A stretch of 64,000 nt of DNA from Datisca glomerata (lineage: Eukaryota > Streptophyta > Magnoliopsida > Cucurbitales > Datiscaceae). Positions 46,892 through 58,840 of the stretch are shown here, one piece after another. Under the pieces are notes generated by a model. That model worked only from the letters and a program-made list of their open reading frames with translations. It searched no databases and was not told the origin of the DNA. Both the position numbers and the translations under genes were made by a program. Each line of letters opens with the position of its first letter. Position 1 is the stretch's first letter. The stretch is taken from NCBI GenBank assembly GCA_003255025.1, contig QANY01007297.1, forward strand, positions 62,001 through 126,000, written 5' to 3'.

Positions 46892-49800
46892 ATGAGTGAA
46901 ATTGCTTCTTCTTTGTCTTCAGTAGCTAATTCAGTAACTTCTACATCAGAAGCAACAAAACTTATTACATATCAGGTTGTTAAAAAGGCACTAGAAAGCA
47001 CCTAGAAGGAACCTCAACTGTCAACAGGAACCCGTCGCTGATATTCGATGATCTAGATTTGGAGCATGATGGACATCACAACAATGCTCTTGTCATTTCA
47101 ATACAAGGTTGCAACTTCTTACTAAGGAGAGTATTGGTTGACGATGGGAGCGATCTAACATTCTATATCGGGAAACCTTAGAGAAAATGTCAATGGGAGA
47201 ACATAAGCTGCAAGGAACTTCACAGTCGTTGATAAGCTTCAACAGAGCCATTAGTTACTCAGAAGGAACCCTCATTCTCCCAATGAATGCAGAACCCTTT
47301 TACTACACTGAGTTCATGATACTGAATACTTCATCCCTGTACAATGCTATCATAGGGAGAACCTGGTTCCACTAAATGAAAGCCGTCCCTTTAACTTTGT
47401 ACCAAGTGTTGAAGTATCCGTCACCCGAGGGAGTTAAAAGAATAAGAGGAGATCAAGCCGCTGCTCACATCTGCTCTGTCACTGCTCTGGAGTTCGTCAA
47501 CCAAAAGGTTACAGAAAAAGTAGAAGGAAAGTGGCCCGCAGATTTATAGCAATCATGGAAAAATGGACAAAACGTCTGAGGTACGAGGCAGGGAAAGAAA
47601 TGAAACTTGCATGCTTGGAAGAAGGAACCCAAAAGATGACGAACGTTGGTACCCGCCTTGAAAAAAATGAAAAAGAAAGATTGGTAAAATTTATATGGGA
47701 AAATAAATATGTGTTTGCAACTACGACACAAGAGATGCCGGGCATTCTCGTAGAAATTATCTGTCAAAGGTTGAATACGAATTCAGTTGTGAAGCCAGTA
47801 AAGTAGTGGAAGAGAATCTTTTCACCGGAATAGAATAAGGCAATCAAGGAAGAGGTCAAAAATCTTTTAGTGGTTGTTTTCATTCGGGAAGTCGATTACA
47901 CGGAGTGGTTGGCCAACATGGTAATGGTACAGAAAACGAGTGGTAAATGGAGAATATGTGTGGACTTCACCGACTTAAAAAAAGATGTAGATCAGATGGA
48001 CGACCTACTTCAGGACACAAACTCCTCAACTTCATGGATGCGTACTTCGGATACAATCAGGTGAAAATGTTCTAACCTTATCAAGAAAGACTTCCTTCAT
48101 TGCTGAATATGATATCTATTGTTATAAAGTTATACCTTTTAGCTTGAAAATGCAGGTGCAACTTATCAAAGGCTAGTGAACAAAGTCTTCCGTGAATAAA
48201 TCAGGAAAAACATAGAAGTCTACCTTGACAACATGTTGGCCCAAAGTCAGAAATGGGGAGACCATATTTAGGATCTCGAATAAGCTTTTTCGATTCTAAG
48301 GGAAAACTATATGAAGCTGAATCTGAAAAAATGTACATTTAAGTAGCTGCGGGAAAGTTTCTCAGACACCTGGTGACACAGCAGGGAATCAAAGTGAATT
48401 TAGACCAAGTGAATGAAATTATGCAGATGAAATCTCAGCAGAATCGGAAAGAGATATAAGGGTTAATGGGAAGGTAAGCCGCTCTGAACAGATTCGTCTC
48501 AAGGTCTACGGATAAGTGTAAATTATTCTTCAAAAACTTGAGAAAGAACTATGTGGATGGATGGAATGATGAATGTGAGGAAGCCTTCAGTAGGATCAAG
48601 GAGTATTTGACAACTCCCCCTATGCTCTCTAAACTAGTACCAGGTAAACAACTTCTGCTGTATGTTACTGTTTCTGAAGTGGCCTTCAGCATCGTGCTCA
48701 TCAGAGAGGAAGAAAGGAAGAAGAAGCCCATGTACTTTATAAGTAAGAGCCTGGTAGTATATGAGACGAAATATAAATGAATGGAGAAATCAATACTGGA
48801 AATTGTAACTATTGCATAAAAGTTGAGACTACATTTCCAGGCACATGGCATCAAAGTGTTAATAGACTCACATGTTAAGAGTCTCCTGCACTCTTTAGAG
48901 GTAAGCACAAGGATGGAAAATGGTCGATTGAGTTAAGCCACTATGAGCCCAGAACTTCCATTAAGGGACAGACACTAGCAGATTTTATTGTGGATTTCAC
49001 TAGAGAGAAAGCTGACTAAAATCCCCAAGGAAAAGTTAAAAATGGGTCTTCGAAATTCTATGTCTATGGTGCCTCAAATAGTAAAGGAGCAAGGGAAATG
49101 GTAGTGGTACAAGCCCTATTTGGAGAAATACTAGAGCATTCCATTTCCTTCGGGTTCAACGCGTTGAACAACAAAGAAGAATATGAAGCACTTATTGCAG
49201 GAATATCGTTGTTATGGGAATATACTGTAACATATGTAAAAAAATTCTATGATTCTATGTTGATTGTGAAATAGGTCACAGGAGAATATGTAGCGAAAGA
49301 TGACATGATGATAAGCTACTTAGAATGGGCAAAGGACTTGCTAAGCACGTTGAAAAGCTATGAAATCCAGCAAATCCCAATAATTGAGAATGGGCATGCT
49401 GACGCACTAGCAAACCTCGGATTTTCATTACAATGCTCGTACAAAAGAAATTTCCCCATTGAATTTCTAGAAAGCCAAGTGTCTCGCTCCCGTGGAACGG
49501 CGTGGCTGACGTGGAAGTAGAAAAGGAACCCAGCTGGCAGGATGACATAATCCGCTATCTAGAGAAGGGAGCGCTTTCAGAAGACAAGCTCCTCACTAAA
49601 AAAGTACAACAATATAGCACCAGGTAGACATTGATAAATGGATTATTATACATAAAATCCTTTACAGGCCCATACTTGAAACATTTGAAGGAAAAAGAGG
49701 CCTAGCATGTTTTGGCCGAAATCCACGAAGGGATATGGATATCATTAGCCTACAAAGTCCTAAATGAAGGGTTTTAATGGCTCAAAATGCATCAAGATGC

Positions 49801-50712
49801 CAAATAGTATGCAAAGGGTTGTGATAAATGCAAGCGTTTTGCTCTGGTTGCTAAGATGGCTCCCGGTGAACTGAAAATGGTGATAAATCTGTGGACCTTC
49901 ATGCAATGGGAACTTGACATCGTCGGTCTGCTTCTAATGGCACGTGCACAAAAATGTTTCCTACTAGTGGATTAAGGACGAAGCCTTCATAAGAATACGA
50001 GAAGAAGAAGTAAAGGGATTTTTGTGGAAGAACATCATGTGCAGGATTCGACATATAAAAAATGCTTATTCTAGACAATGGGCTTCAGTTCACATGAAAG
50101 ATTGTTAAAACCTTCTACGAAGGGATAACGATCACTAACCAGTTCTCCATTCCTTACTATGCACAGGGGAACGAGTAAGCAGAAAGATCGAATCGAATCA
50201 TACTTGACAATTTGAAGAAATGATTGGAGTCAATAAAAGGAAGATGTGTAGAAGAGCTACAAGCGCTGTTATAGTCGTACAAAACTACTCTAAAAGAAAG
50301 AACGAAAGAGACACCATCTGCTTTGGCTTTTGGAATAGAAGTAGTAATTCCTATTGAAATCGGGAGCCCCACTATGAAGTCCAAACTGATTGAACAATAG
50401 AATGAAGAACTCCTAAAAAAAAGCCTAGACGAACTGGAAGAATGACGCGAGGCGGCCTTGATCCGAATGGCCCAATACAATAAAAAAGGAAGTCTTACTT
50501 TCAGAAAAGAGTACGAAAATGAGAATTACAAAAGGGAGATCTATTCTTAAGAAAGATCTTCAGGAAGGAAGGAAAACTCAGACTAACATGGGAAGGGTCG
50601 TACATCATTACTAGAGTAGGTGGAAGCGGATATTACCATTTGAAAATGGAAGAGGGAATGGATCTGCCAAAACCGTGGAATGCTGCCCATCTAAAGAAAT
50701 ACTTTCTTTAAA
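46892..50712 (+). pseudogene. Ty3/gypsy pol remnant (PR-RT-RH-IN), Tat/Ogre-like
   Basis: After a short N-terminal piece (46892-47005) gag is missing. Protease is at about 47040-47200 (ALVISIQGCNFLLRRVLVDDGS; the DTG motif reads DDG). RT is at 47820-48540: REVDYTEWLANMVMVQKTSGKWR, 'CVDFTDL', 'SFMDAYFGYNQ', and the catalytic YVDDM box changed to YLDNM near 48230. RNase H is at 48540-49500 (WNDECEEAFSRIKEYL, 'GHADALANLG'). Integrase is at 49690-50450 (VLAEIHEGI, 'CDKCKRFA', 'LDIVGL', 'QGNE', 'ALAFGIEVVIPIEIG' across frames), then 'PWNAAHLKKYF' near 50670. No chromodomain. Dozens of stops show it is dead. The lineage call rests on motif style and the antisense ORF that follows. Confidence 0.85.
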
Positions 50713-50789
50713 GTTGTAAAGAGCATTATAGTAAATATTTTCTCGTGGTTTTTTTCCCGTAAGGATTTTCCTAATAAAAACTCTTGGTG

Positions 50790-52720
50790 TCATCTCTCCT
50801 CATCTTTAATAACAACAAGTGGGGAGCTTTGTCGGCCTTGGCATCCCTGTAGCCCACACTGTAGGCCATTCCCTCGGCCTTATCGAGTATGGCCTGGTAC
50901 TCGGACTCAAATGCACTCTTCACTCTACGATTTTTGCCAAAGCCGCATGTGCCGCTGACAACTTCTTTTCAGCATTAGCTAACTTTCCCTAAACAACGGT
51001 CAAGTTCCTACTGGCTATTCCAAAATCCCTCTCTAACTCCTTCAACGAATCCTCGAGCCTCGCCCGCTCGACAACGGTGGCATATGCTTCCTCTATGAGC
51101 GGCGCAATGACCCCCTGAAGCACAACCTCCATATTCTTCTTCAAGCAGAACATCTGTTGCTCCAAAGAATGGAAATACTCCTAAAGGCCGTTGTGGTTAA
51201 CCACTGCCTATGAAGAAAAATTCTAAGTATAAGTAAAAGGGAAAAGAACAGAGGAAAGTGGAAAGAAGAGAAACAAAGAAATATACTAAGGAAGAAGTGT
51301 TACCTGCATCAAGTTGTGACTTAGGCCAATGACCTTATCATTGACAGACATTTGGCAGAGAGTGACCGTGTGTACGTTAGACTAGAGCCCTTTCAAAATG
51401 ATGTGTGAAGGACAGGATTCTTCAAGAAGCTAACAGAAGTCGGGATAGGCGGAGCCACTGTGTACCACCGCCACCTCCATAAGTCAGGCTCCTCAGACCT
51501 CCCTTGGGAACCAGCGAAGGAGGATGGAGCAGGCTTCTGAGCAGGCGGGGGAAGAGGTGGAGAAGTTCCTGCCCGTATTGGCATCCTCGCCTGCGGGGGT
51601 AGAAGGATCGACTAGAACGACTGAGGGAGGATCGCTTGCGACAAGAATGGGAGATGGAGGCGTCATAGAGGCGGGAGCATCATAACAGGTCCCACCACAC
51701 CTCAGATCTTCGATGCACATTTCTCCTGCTATCAACAGTCCCCCAAAGGTTACTCTGTAAGAACTTCAACATGTCTAACTCCTCGTCGAGGTTATGGAAC
51801 ACACGTCTTGTTCTTCTTCCTCTTACCGCTCTTCCTCTTCTTCTTCTTCTTCTTCCTACTCAGAATTATCAAACGCCAAAGATCTGGCGACAACCACACG
51901 ACGGAAGGCAATAACGGGAATTGCCTGAGGAATTTGAGAAGATGACGGACCCGCAGCCTCTACAATGGGAACAAAGGTGAAGATATAAGTGATGTTGATC
52001 TCTCTATTCAGATAGAGTAGATCATACCAGCCCCATCCTTAGGAATGAAGGACCTCTTGTTCTGGTTCTTATTTGCATCAACGAGGGAGAGAAGGTCAGA
52101 GCAAAAAAAATAATAAAGCATGAAACCAGAGCTCTAGTTACTTACAGAAAGATCCCCATGTCATGGGGACAATCCAACGACCATCACTGCCCAAGTTCTC
52201 ACTTACCAAGAGGGTCCCGTTCTCCCATACTTCATCCATCTTGGGAGATTCGTGATCAAAGCTCCCCTGCTCTCATTAAGATGGGGTGACAAGTAAGGTG
52301 TCGTATTTCTTGATGGTCTACATAACACAGATTTCATCATCACCAATGTTGAGGTTATGCTTCCTATTCAAAACTTATATCCCTAGAAGAATCCTATACG
52401 TACTGGGGGTATATTGGGTAGGAGCAAGATTAAAGGTGCTAAAAAATTCCTGAAAAAGAGGAGAAAATAGGAGTTTTAAACCTAGGGCTATGTACATGGG
52501 GGGAAGGGTGATTTGGTATGGAGAATGGTAATTGGAAGACTTGAGTATCCCATCCTCGAAGGCACAAATGACATCTGAAGGGAATGTATCACGGTGACGG
52601 TTTATAAATCGGTTGAACTCATCCTAGTTCCTAACTAATGGTACAACTGCCCCTCGTGACTCTTGGATAACGAAAAAGAAAGAAAAAATTGCAGAGGAGA
52701 AAAAGAGAGTAAGAGTGGAG
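50790..52720 (-). pseudogene. Antisense retrotransposon ORF: Transposase_28-like plus coiled coil
   Basis: Read on the minus strand from about 52700. EFNRFINRHRDTFPSD is followed by 'YHSPYQITLPPMY', 'LFQEFFSTFNLAPTQYTPSTYRILLGI', the signature of the 'putative gypsy type transposon' domain (Transposase_28) of plant retroelement ORFs. A Pro/Ser-rich linker follows (51735-51393). A coiled-coil region at about 51190-50900 reads EYFHSLEQQMFCLKKNMEVVL, 'VVERARLEDSLKELERD', 'KLANAEKKLSAAHAALA'. Stops interrupt it. It lies directly downstream of gypsy pol in the opposite direction, the position of the antisense additional ORF reported for some Tat-lineage elements (for example Grande). Confidence 0.7.
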
Positions 52721-53113
52721 GACAGAGGACTTATAAGAGGCAAGGAGAAAGTAAAATCAGAATGAAGAAGATGAAGGTTTCTTGTAGGCTACGGATGTGG
52801 CAAAGAAATGCAATAGAATTAGTGGATTTAAAAAAAATATAAAAATTTACCTATTGTAAAAAGACGTGAGTGAAAGGATGTGTCGCGGACATTTAATGAC
52901 GATAAGCAGAATGATGGAATCAGCCGTCATTTGTAATGGGCAAATAGGAAGAAGACAGCTGGAATAAGGAAACGGGTGTGTTATGGAAAAGCTTAAAACT
53001 CGCGCCCCGTACACAAATGACTAAGAACAGGAAGGTGAAACGGAAAAAAGTGGACGATGAGGTGTCATTTTTTAGGGTTGTATCAGTGATAACGGCAAAT
53101 GAAGGGACGACAG
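52721..53113. other. Gypsy 3' region, interrupted by copia at 53114
   Basis: Purine-rich sequence without open frames. It ends where the copia LTR begins and appears to resume after 60716. Confidence 0.4.
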
Positions 53114-54083
53114 TGTTGGAACTGTGTCCATAAAGTAGGATGTAATAACTATTTATGAGTATTTAGTTATTTCTCTGACATTTATGTATTACTGAATTTT
53201 ATGAATAAATGAAAGTTTTTCTTTAATTTAAATATGTTTATAATTTACTTAAGTCCTGAAACTATTATCAAAGTGAAAAGAGTAAAGACAAACGGGACTT
53301 CCAGACAAACTCTTCTAAAATAGTTTAGAATGTTATTCACAGTCTTAAGATCGACTGGACAATCGAGCCCGATTATGACTGTTTGGTTGAACCAAAAGAT
53401 GCCAGTCTTGGGGAATGGGAGTGAAGACTCTAATGGTTGATCTAGAGATGTTATGGAACATGTTAAATAAACCAGTAACAAATTAGTTTAGAGTAAAGCC
53501 ATTTATCTAGCTTTGAATCTAATTGCTACACATTTACGGTATTTTCATAATTACTTTAATCCTGAGATGAAAACGAAAATTGACCTAGTTACTTGCGATG
53601 TTTGATACGCCAAATGAGTGAGTTTGAATTGCCAGACAATAACTCGATGGTTGGGATCATGATTCAACTATGTTGGAGTTGCGTGATTCATAGATATGAA
53701 ATTCGTGGTAAGTTTGCAATGGAAAAATATCACCTTATGTTTTACTGATGGGTGTGTGAATAAATAAACCATGCATAGTACTCGATGACATGTGTTATTG
53801 TATAAGACATTGTAAACTGTACGAGATACTTCACTGATATGTATTTCTTATTCACAATCAATAAAGGAGTTAAGGAAATAATAATTAGAGGGGTAAAATT
53901 ATAATTTTATATCCATCTCTTGTTACTAATATTCACAAAGGGTAACATCGTAAAATATTGTGTGGATCATGAAATAAGATGTTTATCTGCACCAACAGAA
54001 AATGTAGTCTTACAATGTCGGGATAAAATAGATCAGTAATTTATGGAGATAAATTAGCCGGGCATTTGAATCCCATAACTTTA
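53114..54083 (+). repeat. Copia LTR copy 1, 3'-truncated (970 bp)
   Basis: Begins TGTTGGAACTGTGTCCATAAAG and parallels 54164-55163 throughout. It stops near CCCATAACTTTAAG and joins directly to the 3' tail of the copia internal region (AGTAAAGTCTTTGATGG...), which continues to the next LTR. TTTA-type microhomology occurs at the join. Confidence 0.85.
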
Positions 54084-54163
54084 AGTAGTAAAGTCTTTGA
54101 TGGTCATCTGGAGGGCATGGGGATATGAGATTGTACACGCCTACATCAGTCTAATTGGGTGTT

Positions 54164-56046
54164 TGTTAGAATTGTGTCCATAAAGTAGAGTGTAATAATT
54201 TTTCTGAGTATTTAGTTATTTCTCTGACATTTATATATTACTGAATTTATGAATAAATGAAATTTTTCATTTAATTAAAGTGTGTTTATAATTTACTTAA
54301 GTCCTGGAACTATTATCAACCTAAAAAGAGTAAAGAGAGAGGGGTCTTCCAGACAAACTCTTCTAAAATAATTCAAAATGTTATTCGCAGTATCAGAATC
54401 AAGTTGGCAATTAAATCCAATTATGATTGTTAGGTTGAACCAAATGATGCTAGTATCGGGGCATGTGAGTGGAGACTTTAACAGTTGACCTAGACATGTA
54501 ATGGAACATGTTGAATGGATCAATAACCAATTAGTTTAGAGCAAAGCCATTTATCTAGCTCGAAATCTAATCGTTACACCTTAAGGTTTTTTTATAATTA
54601 CCTTAATCTTGAGGTGAACATAAAACTTAACCTAGTTACTTACGATCTTTGATACACCAAATGAGTGAGTTTGAATTACTGGACAATGCATTAACGGTTG
54701 GGATCAGGATTCAATTATGTTGGAGTTGCGTGGTTCACATATTTGAAATTTCTGGTAAGATTGTAATAGCAACAATATCACCTTATGCTTTATTGATGGG
54801 TGTGTGAATAAATAAATCAAGCCTGAATCTCGATGACATGAGTCATTGAATAAGACATTATGAACTGTACGAGATAATTCACTGATATGTCTTTTTTATT
54901 TACAACCAATAAAGGAGTTGAGGAAATTATAGCTAAAGGGGTAAGATGGTAATTTCATATCCAGCTCTTGGTACTGATATTCACGAAGGGTAACATCATA
55001 AAATATTCTGTGGACTATGAAATAAAGATATTTATTTGCAGCACAGAAAATATAGCGCGCATGAATGGAGAGTTGATTCGGCATCAGACCTATTTAGAGT
55101 CTTACAATGTCTGAATTAAATAGGTTAGGAATTTATGGAGATACATTAGAAGGGTATTTGAGTCTCATATCTTTATTCATGTGGTTTCATTCAGTCTCAA
55201 AAGTAGCTTATATAAGGACAAGAATGAGAAACAACATCACTTGGACAAAAAATGTGTTTTGGACCAAGATACACTTCCCGAACCCGTATGTGATGGGTGT
55301 CATCACTAAATTAGTGAATAGCAGAATTAATGTTCAAATTAATTAATTTTTTTATTTTTTAATTATTAGATGATTAGTAAATAAAAGAATTAATTGATAG
55401 GGATCAATTTAATTTATCAATTTGGATTAATGAATTTGGACACAGTCCTAAGTCTAGGGGAGATGTAAAATTCGCAGAGAGTAGTGCAGGGAGATGGTGA
55501 ATTTCATTAATTTATAATATAGGGGTATATGTATAACTTTTGTAATTATTATATAAGGGATTGTTATAGGGTTGCATGCCTAACCAACCTAAACTTAACC
55601 TAATCACAATGTATGATTATTCAGAGCAAGAAAAATGTTTTCTTTTTCCCCCTCCCTTGTAGCCGCTGAAATCATAGGGAGGAAGAAGAAAAATTGTTTT
55701 CTCTTCCTCAGTTATTTAGAGAGCCCACACTCTATTCCTGACAATATCTTTGTGAGACATACTTCTTAATCCTATGAGTGGTTGTTGGTGTGAAGATCAT
55801 TGAAGTTCTGTTAATTTCAAGAACGAGGAACGCACGACAATAAATTGGAATCCGCCAATTTCCACTACAAGAAAAGGTAAAAAATGTTTCATCTCTTCTC
55901 GATATGTTTATCTAAATATATATGATCTTTGAAATGTTTTATATTTGATGTAATTAAATATTTGTTCTGAAAAAATAATGATATTCCACCAATAAATTGT
56001 TCATGATTCATTAATGTTTCTTCAATTTTTATAACACGATCGAACA
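54164..56046 (+). repeat. Copia LTR copy 2 (5' LTR, 1883 bp)
   Basis: Starts TGTTAGAATTGTGTCC, ends CGATCGAACA, and is directly followed by the primer site. It shares near full length with 58841-60716, including the antisense 76-codon frame found in all three copies. Confidence 0.9.
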
Positions 56047-56049
56047 ATA

Positions 56050-56061
56050 GGTATCAGAGCC
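56050..56061 (+). promoter_or_regulatory. Copia primer binding site (Met-tRNA)
   Basis: GGTATCAGAGCC, three bases after the 5' LTR end, with the usual leading T-G altered to TA-G. Confidence 0.8.
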
Positions 56062-57740
56062 TTCGGCTCTTGATTATACATATTTATTGATTAAACGTAT
56101 GTATGGATGAATATTGTCATATTGTCATATTTATTTTTGTATGATAGATTCATAGCATGTTTGAATGTGTTTTATGAATGTATCTCGATCGATTGGGTCT
56201 AGGTGCTTATTTTAAATTTTAGAATGATGTACGCCGAAATTGAGGCATCAGATTTGATGTAATTTAATTTTTTTCATAACTTGTATCTTTAAATTCCATA
56301 TAAATCCATCGTCATAGCAAAAGTCATTGTTCATCGCCGCCGTGATCGTCGTCGCTTGCCGTCACATCGTGCCGTCGGCTGCTGCTGCACGCCACTACTT
56401 GCCTTCGCCACTCGCCGCCATAGGTTTCCTAATTATGGTTTAGGAAACCATACGGTTTAGGAAAACATGAGGTTTTGAAAACTTTTTAGTTTAGGAAACC
56501 TTGGGGTTTTGAAAACTTTTGGGTTTAAGAAACTTTTGGGTTTTAGAAACCCTAGCGTGCACAAGACCATGTTACGCCTTGGGCTGGCGTAGACGCACCA
56601 AGCCTAATTACGTGTTGGATTGAGCAAGGGTTGCTTAGCCCAAATAATTCGTAGGGATTTGGAATTTGATTCCAAGCTAAATCCAGTCCCTAAAAATTAT
56701 TTTTATTTAATTTGATAATTTTTTAAACGCTGATTAATTGGAATTTATTTTATAATTGTTTTTAAAAATAAATCAATTGACTAATTTACTTGGTATTTTA
56801 TTTATCAAAGTAAAAATTGTTGAAAAAATAAGTTTTAAATTAAAATTTTAATTTTGCGAATGAGGCTGGACCTTAGTAAAAAGTTACTAAGAGGTGGGAC
56901 TTCCTGAAGGAGAATGAGACAATTACAGACGTCATACAGACTAGTATTTAAATTATTATAATTTATTATTCTTTTATGGGATGTAATTAGAAATGAGCCA
57001 TAAAAAGGTTAATTTTGAATGTCTAATTTATTAATAATCTTATATCATCATATAACATTCCATATAAAAATAGGGATAGGATATGGCAATATCAAAATAC
57101 CATATAACATGTACATGTATCATTGTAGCTTAAATTTATAATGAGATATTATTCAAATATACTGTGAATTTTATAAAAGTTTTTAAATTGTGATTTAAAT
57201 ATTATAAAAGTTTATAATTTTCAAAACTTGTTGTTTCAAATTTATAAAGAGTTATAGATTTTTGAAAATGCAAAGAAAAATCTATTTTTTCTAAAAATTA
57301 AGTGGAATGATCGTTTACGTTGAAACATTCCCAAGGTCCCCAACACAAGCTCGTGGCACGAGAAATGGTTTAGAGTCGTCTTAGCAGTCCTCTCTTCAGT
57401 GAGAGAAACTTGGTAATCGTATCACTTTGAGTCACCAAGTTGCTTGGGAAGCTAAACTTTATAAAAGAAGTGGTGAGGTAGGATCGTTCCTAGACGGACT
57501 GTTAATTCATAGCAGCCTTTAAAGCTGATGTGTTGGTTAAACACTTAGACCAGAGCACATTGAAATCTCTCATAGGATCTAGTCAATGGGGCCAAGGTGA
57601 CCAAAACCATTAGTGATTGGTTAAGCTAGATGTAGTGACATCTTGAGAAACGTTAACCAAACGAGAAAAGTCTCGATGGGGTAGGAGGTAGCTTGAGCTT
57701 TTTCCTTAGATGAGACAATATATCGTTGTTGATTGTAACA
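56062..57740. other. Copia internal non-coding or decayed gag region
   Basis: No gag, protease or integrase motif is recognisable. The stretch includes a CG-rich patch (56330-56430) and repeats of GTTTAGGAAACC/GGTTTTGAAAAC (56430-56560). Confidence 0.4.
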
Positions 57741-58840
57741 TCATGGAAGAAATATGTTTTTCTTAGACTTCAACATGGTCTCAGCAACTTTCAATAATGG
57801 AATATCAAATTCTATGAAACTTTCAATAACTTTGATTTTGAACAGTTAGTAGATGAACCCTGTGTGTATAAGCTGATTCATGAAGGGAATGTGGTTTTTC
57901 TAGTCTTATACGTGGACGATATTTTACTAATTGGAAATGATGTAGGAAAATTATCTGATGTTAAGATTTGGCTTGCAAAACAATTTGATATGAAGGATCT
58001 GGGATAAACTGTCTTTGTCTTAGGTATTCAGATCTTTCAAGATAGGAAGAACAGACAATTGGAACTATCTCAAGCATTTTAAATTGATAAGGTGATGGCT
58101 CGCTTCAGCATGCAAGACTTGAAGAAGGGATATCTTCCCTTTAGGCAGGGAGTCAGCATCTCCAAGGAAAAGTCTCCCAAGACTTCTCAAAAGAGGAAGA
58201 CATGAGATATATTCCCTATGACTGAGCCGTAACAAGTCTCATGTATGCAACGCTTTGCACAAAGCCAGATATTTGCTACGCTGTGGGCGTGATGAGTCAT
58301 TTCCAATCTAATCTTGCACTCAAGCATTTGAATGTCGTCAAGCATATCCTTAAGTATTTAAGAGAACGGTGAATTATATGCTTGTGTATTTGGGTACTGA
58401 CTTGAAAATGGTGAGTTATACCGACTCTAACTTTCAAGCAGACAAGGATTTAGAATGTCCACTTTAGAATTGGTGTTCATCTTGAGTGGTGAAGTAATAG
58501 TATGGAGAAGTAGCAAGCAATCTTGCATTGCTGATACTACTATGGAAGCTGAGTATGTGACGACGTGTGAAGCTGCAAAGGAGGCTGTCTAGCTTAGCAA
58601 TTTCCTGAAGACTCTAGAAGTCATTCCAGATGGTGACAAGCTCATGACACTTTATTGCGATAATAGTGAGGCTATAGCGAACTCGAAGAAACCATGGAGC
58701 ACAAAAGATCCAAACACATAGAGCGCAAGTATCACCTCATCAGAGAGACTATTCGGCATCGAGATGTTGTAGTAACGCATATATCGACGGTCAACAACCT
58801 GGCAGATTCATTTACAAAGATTTTAAGCAGTAAAGTCTTT
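57741..58840 (+). pseudogene. Copia RT-RNase H remnant
   Basis: Plus strand with frameshifts. 'KYVFLRLQHGLSNF' (usual LKQALYGLKQA region), then DEPCVYKLIHEGNVVFLVLY, with the catalytic YVDDILLIGND intact near 57910. 'LGIQIFQDRKNRQLELSQ' follows, then 'SLMYATLCTKPDICYAVGVMS'. RNase H end pieces include 'HKRSKHIERKYHLIRE' and 'NLADSFTKILS' to 58835. Integrase and earlier domains are missing. Confidence 0.85.
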
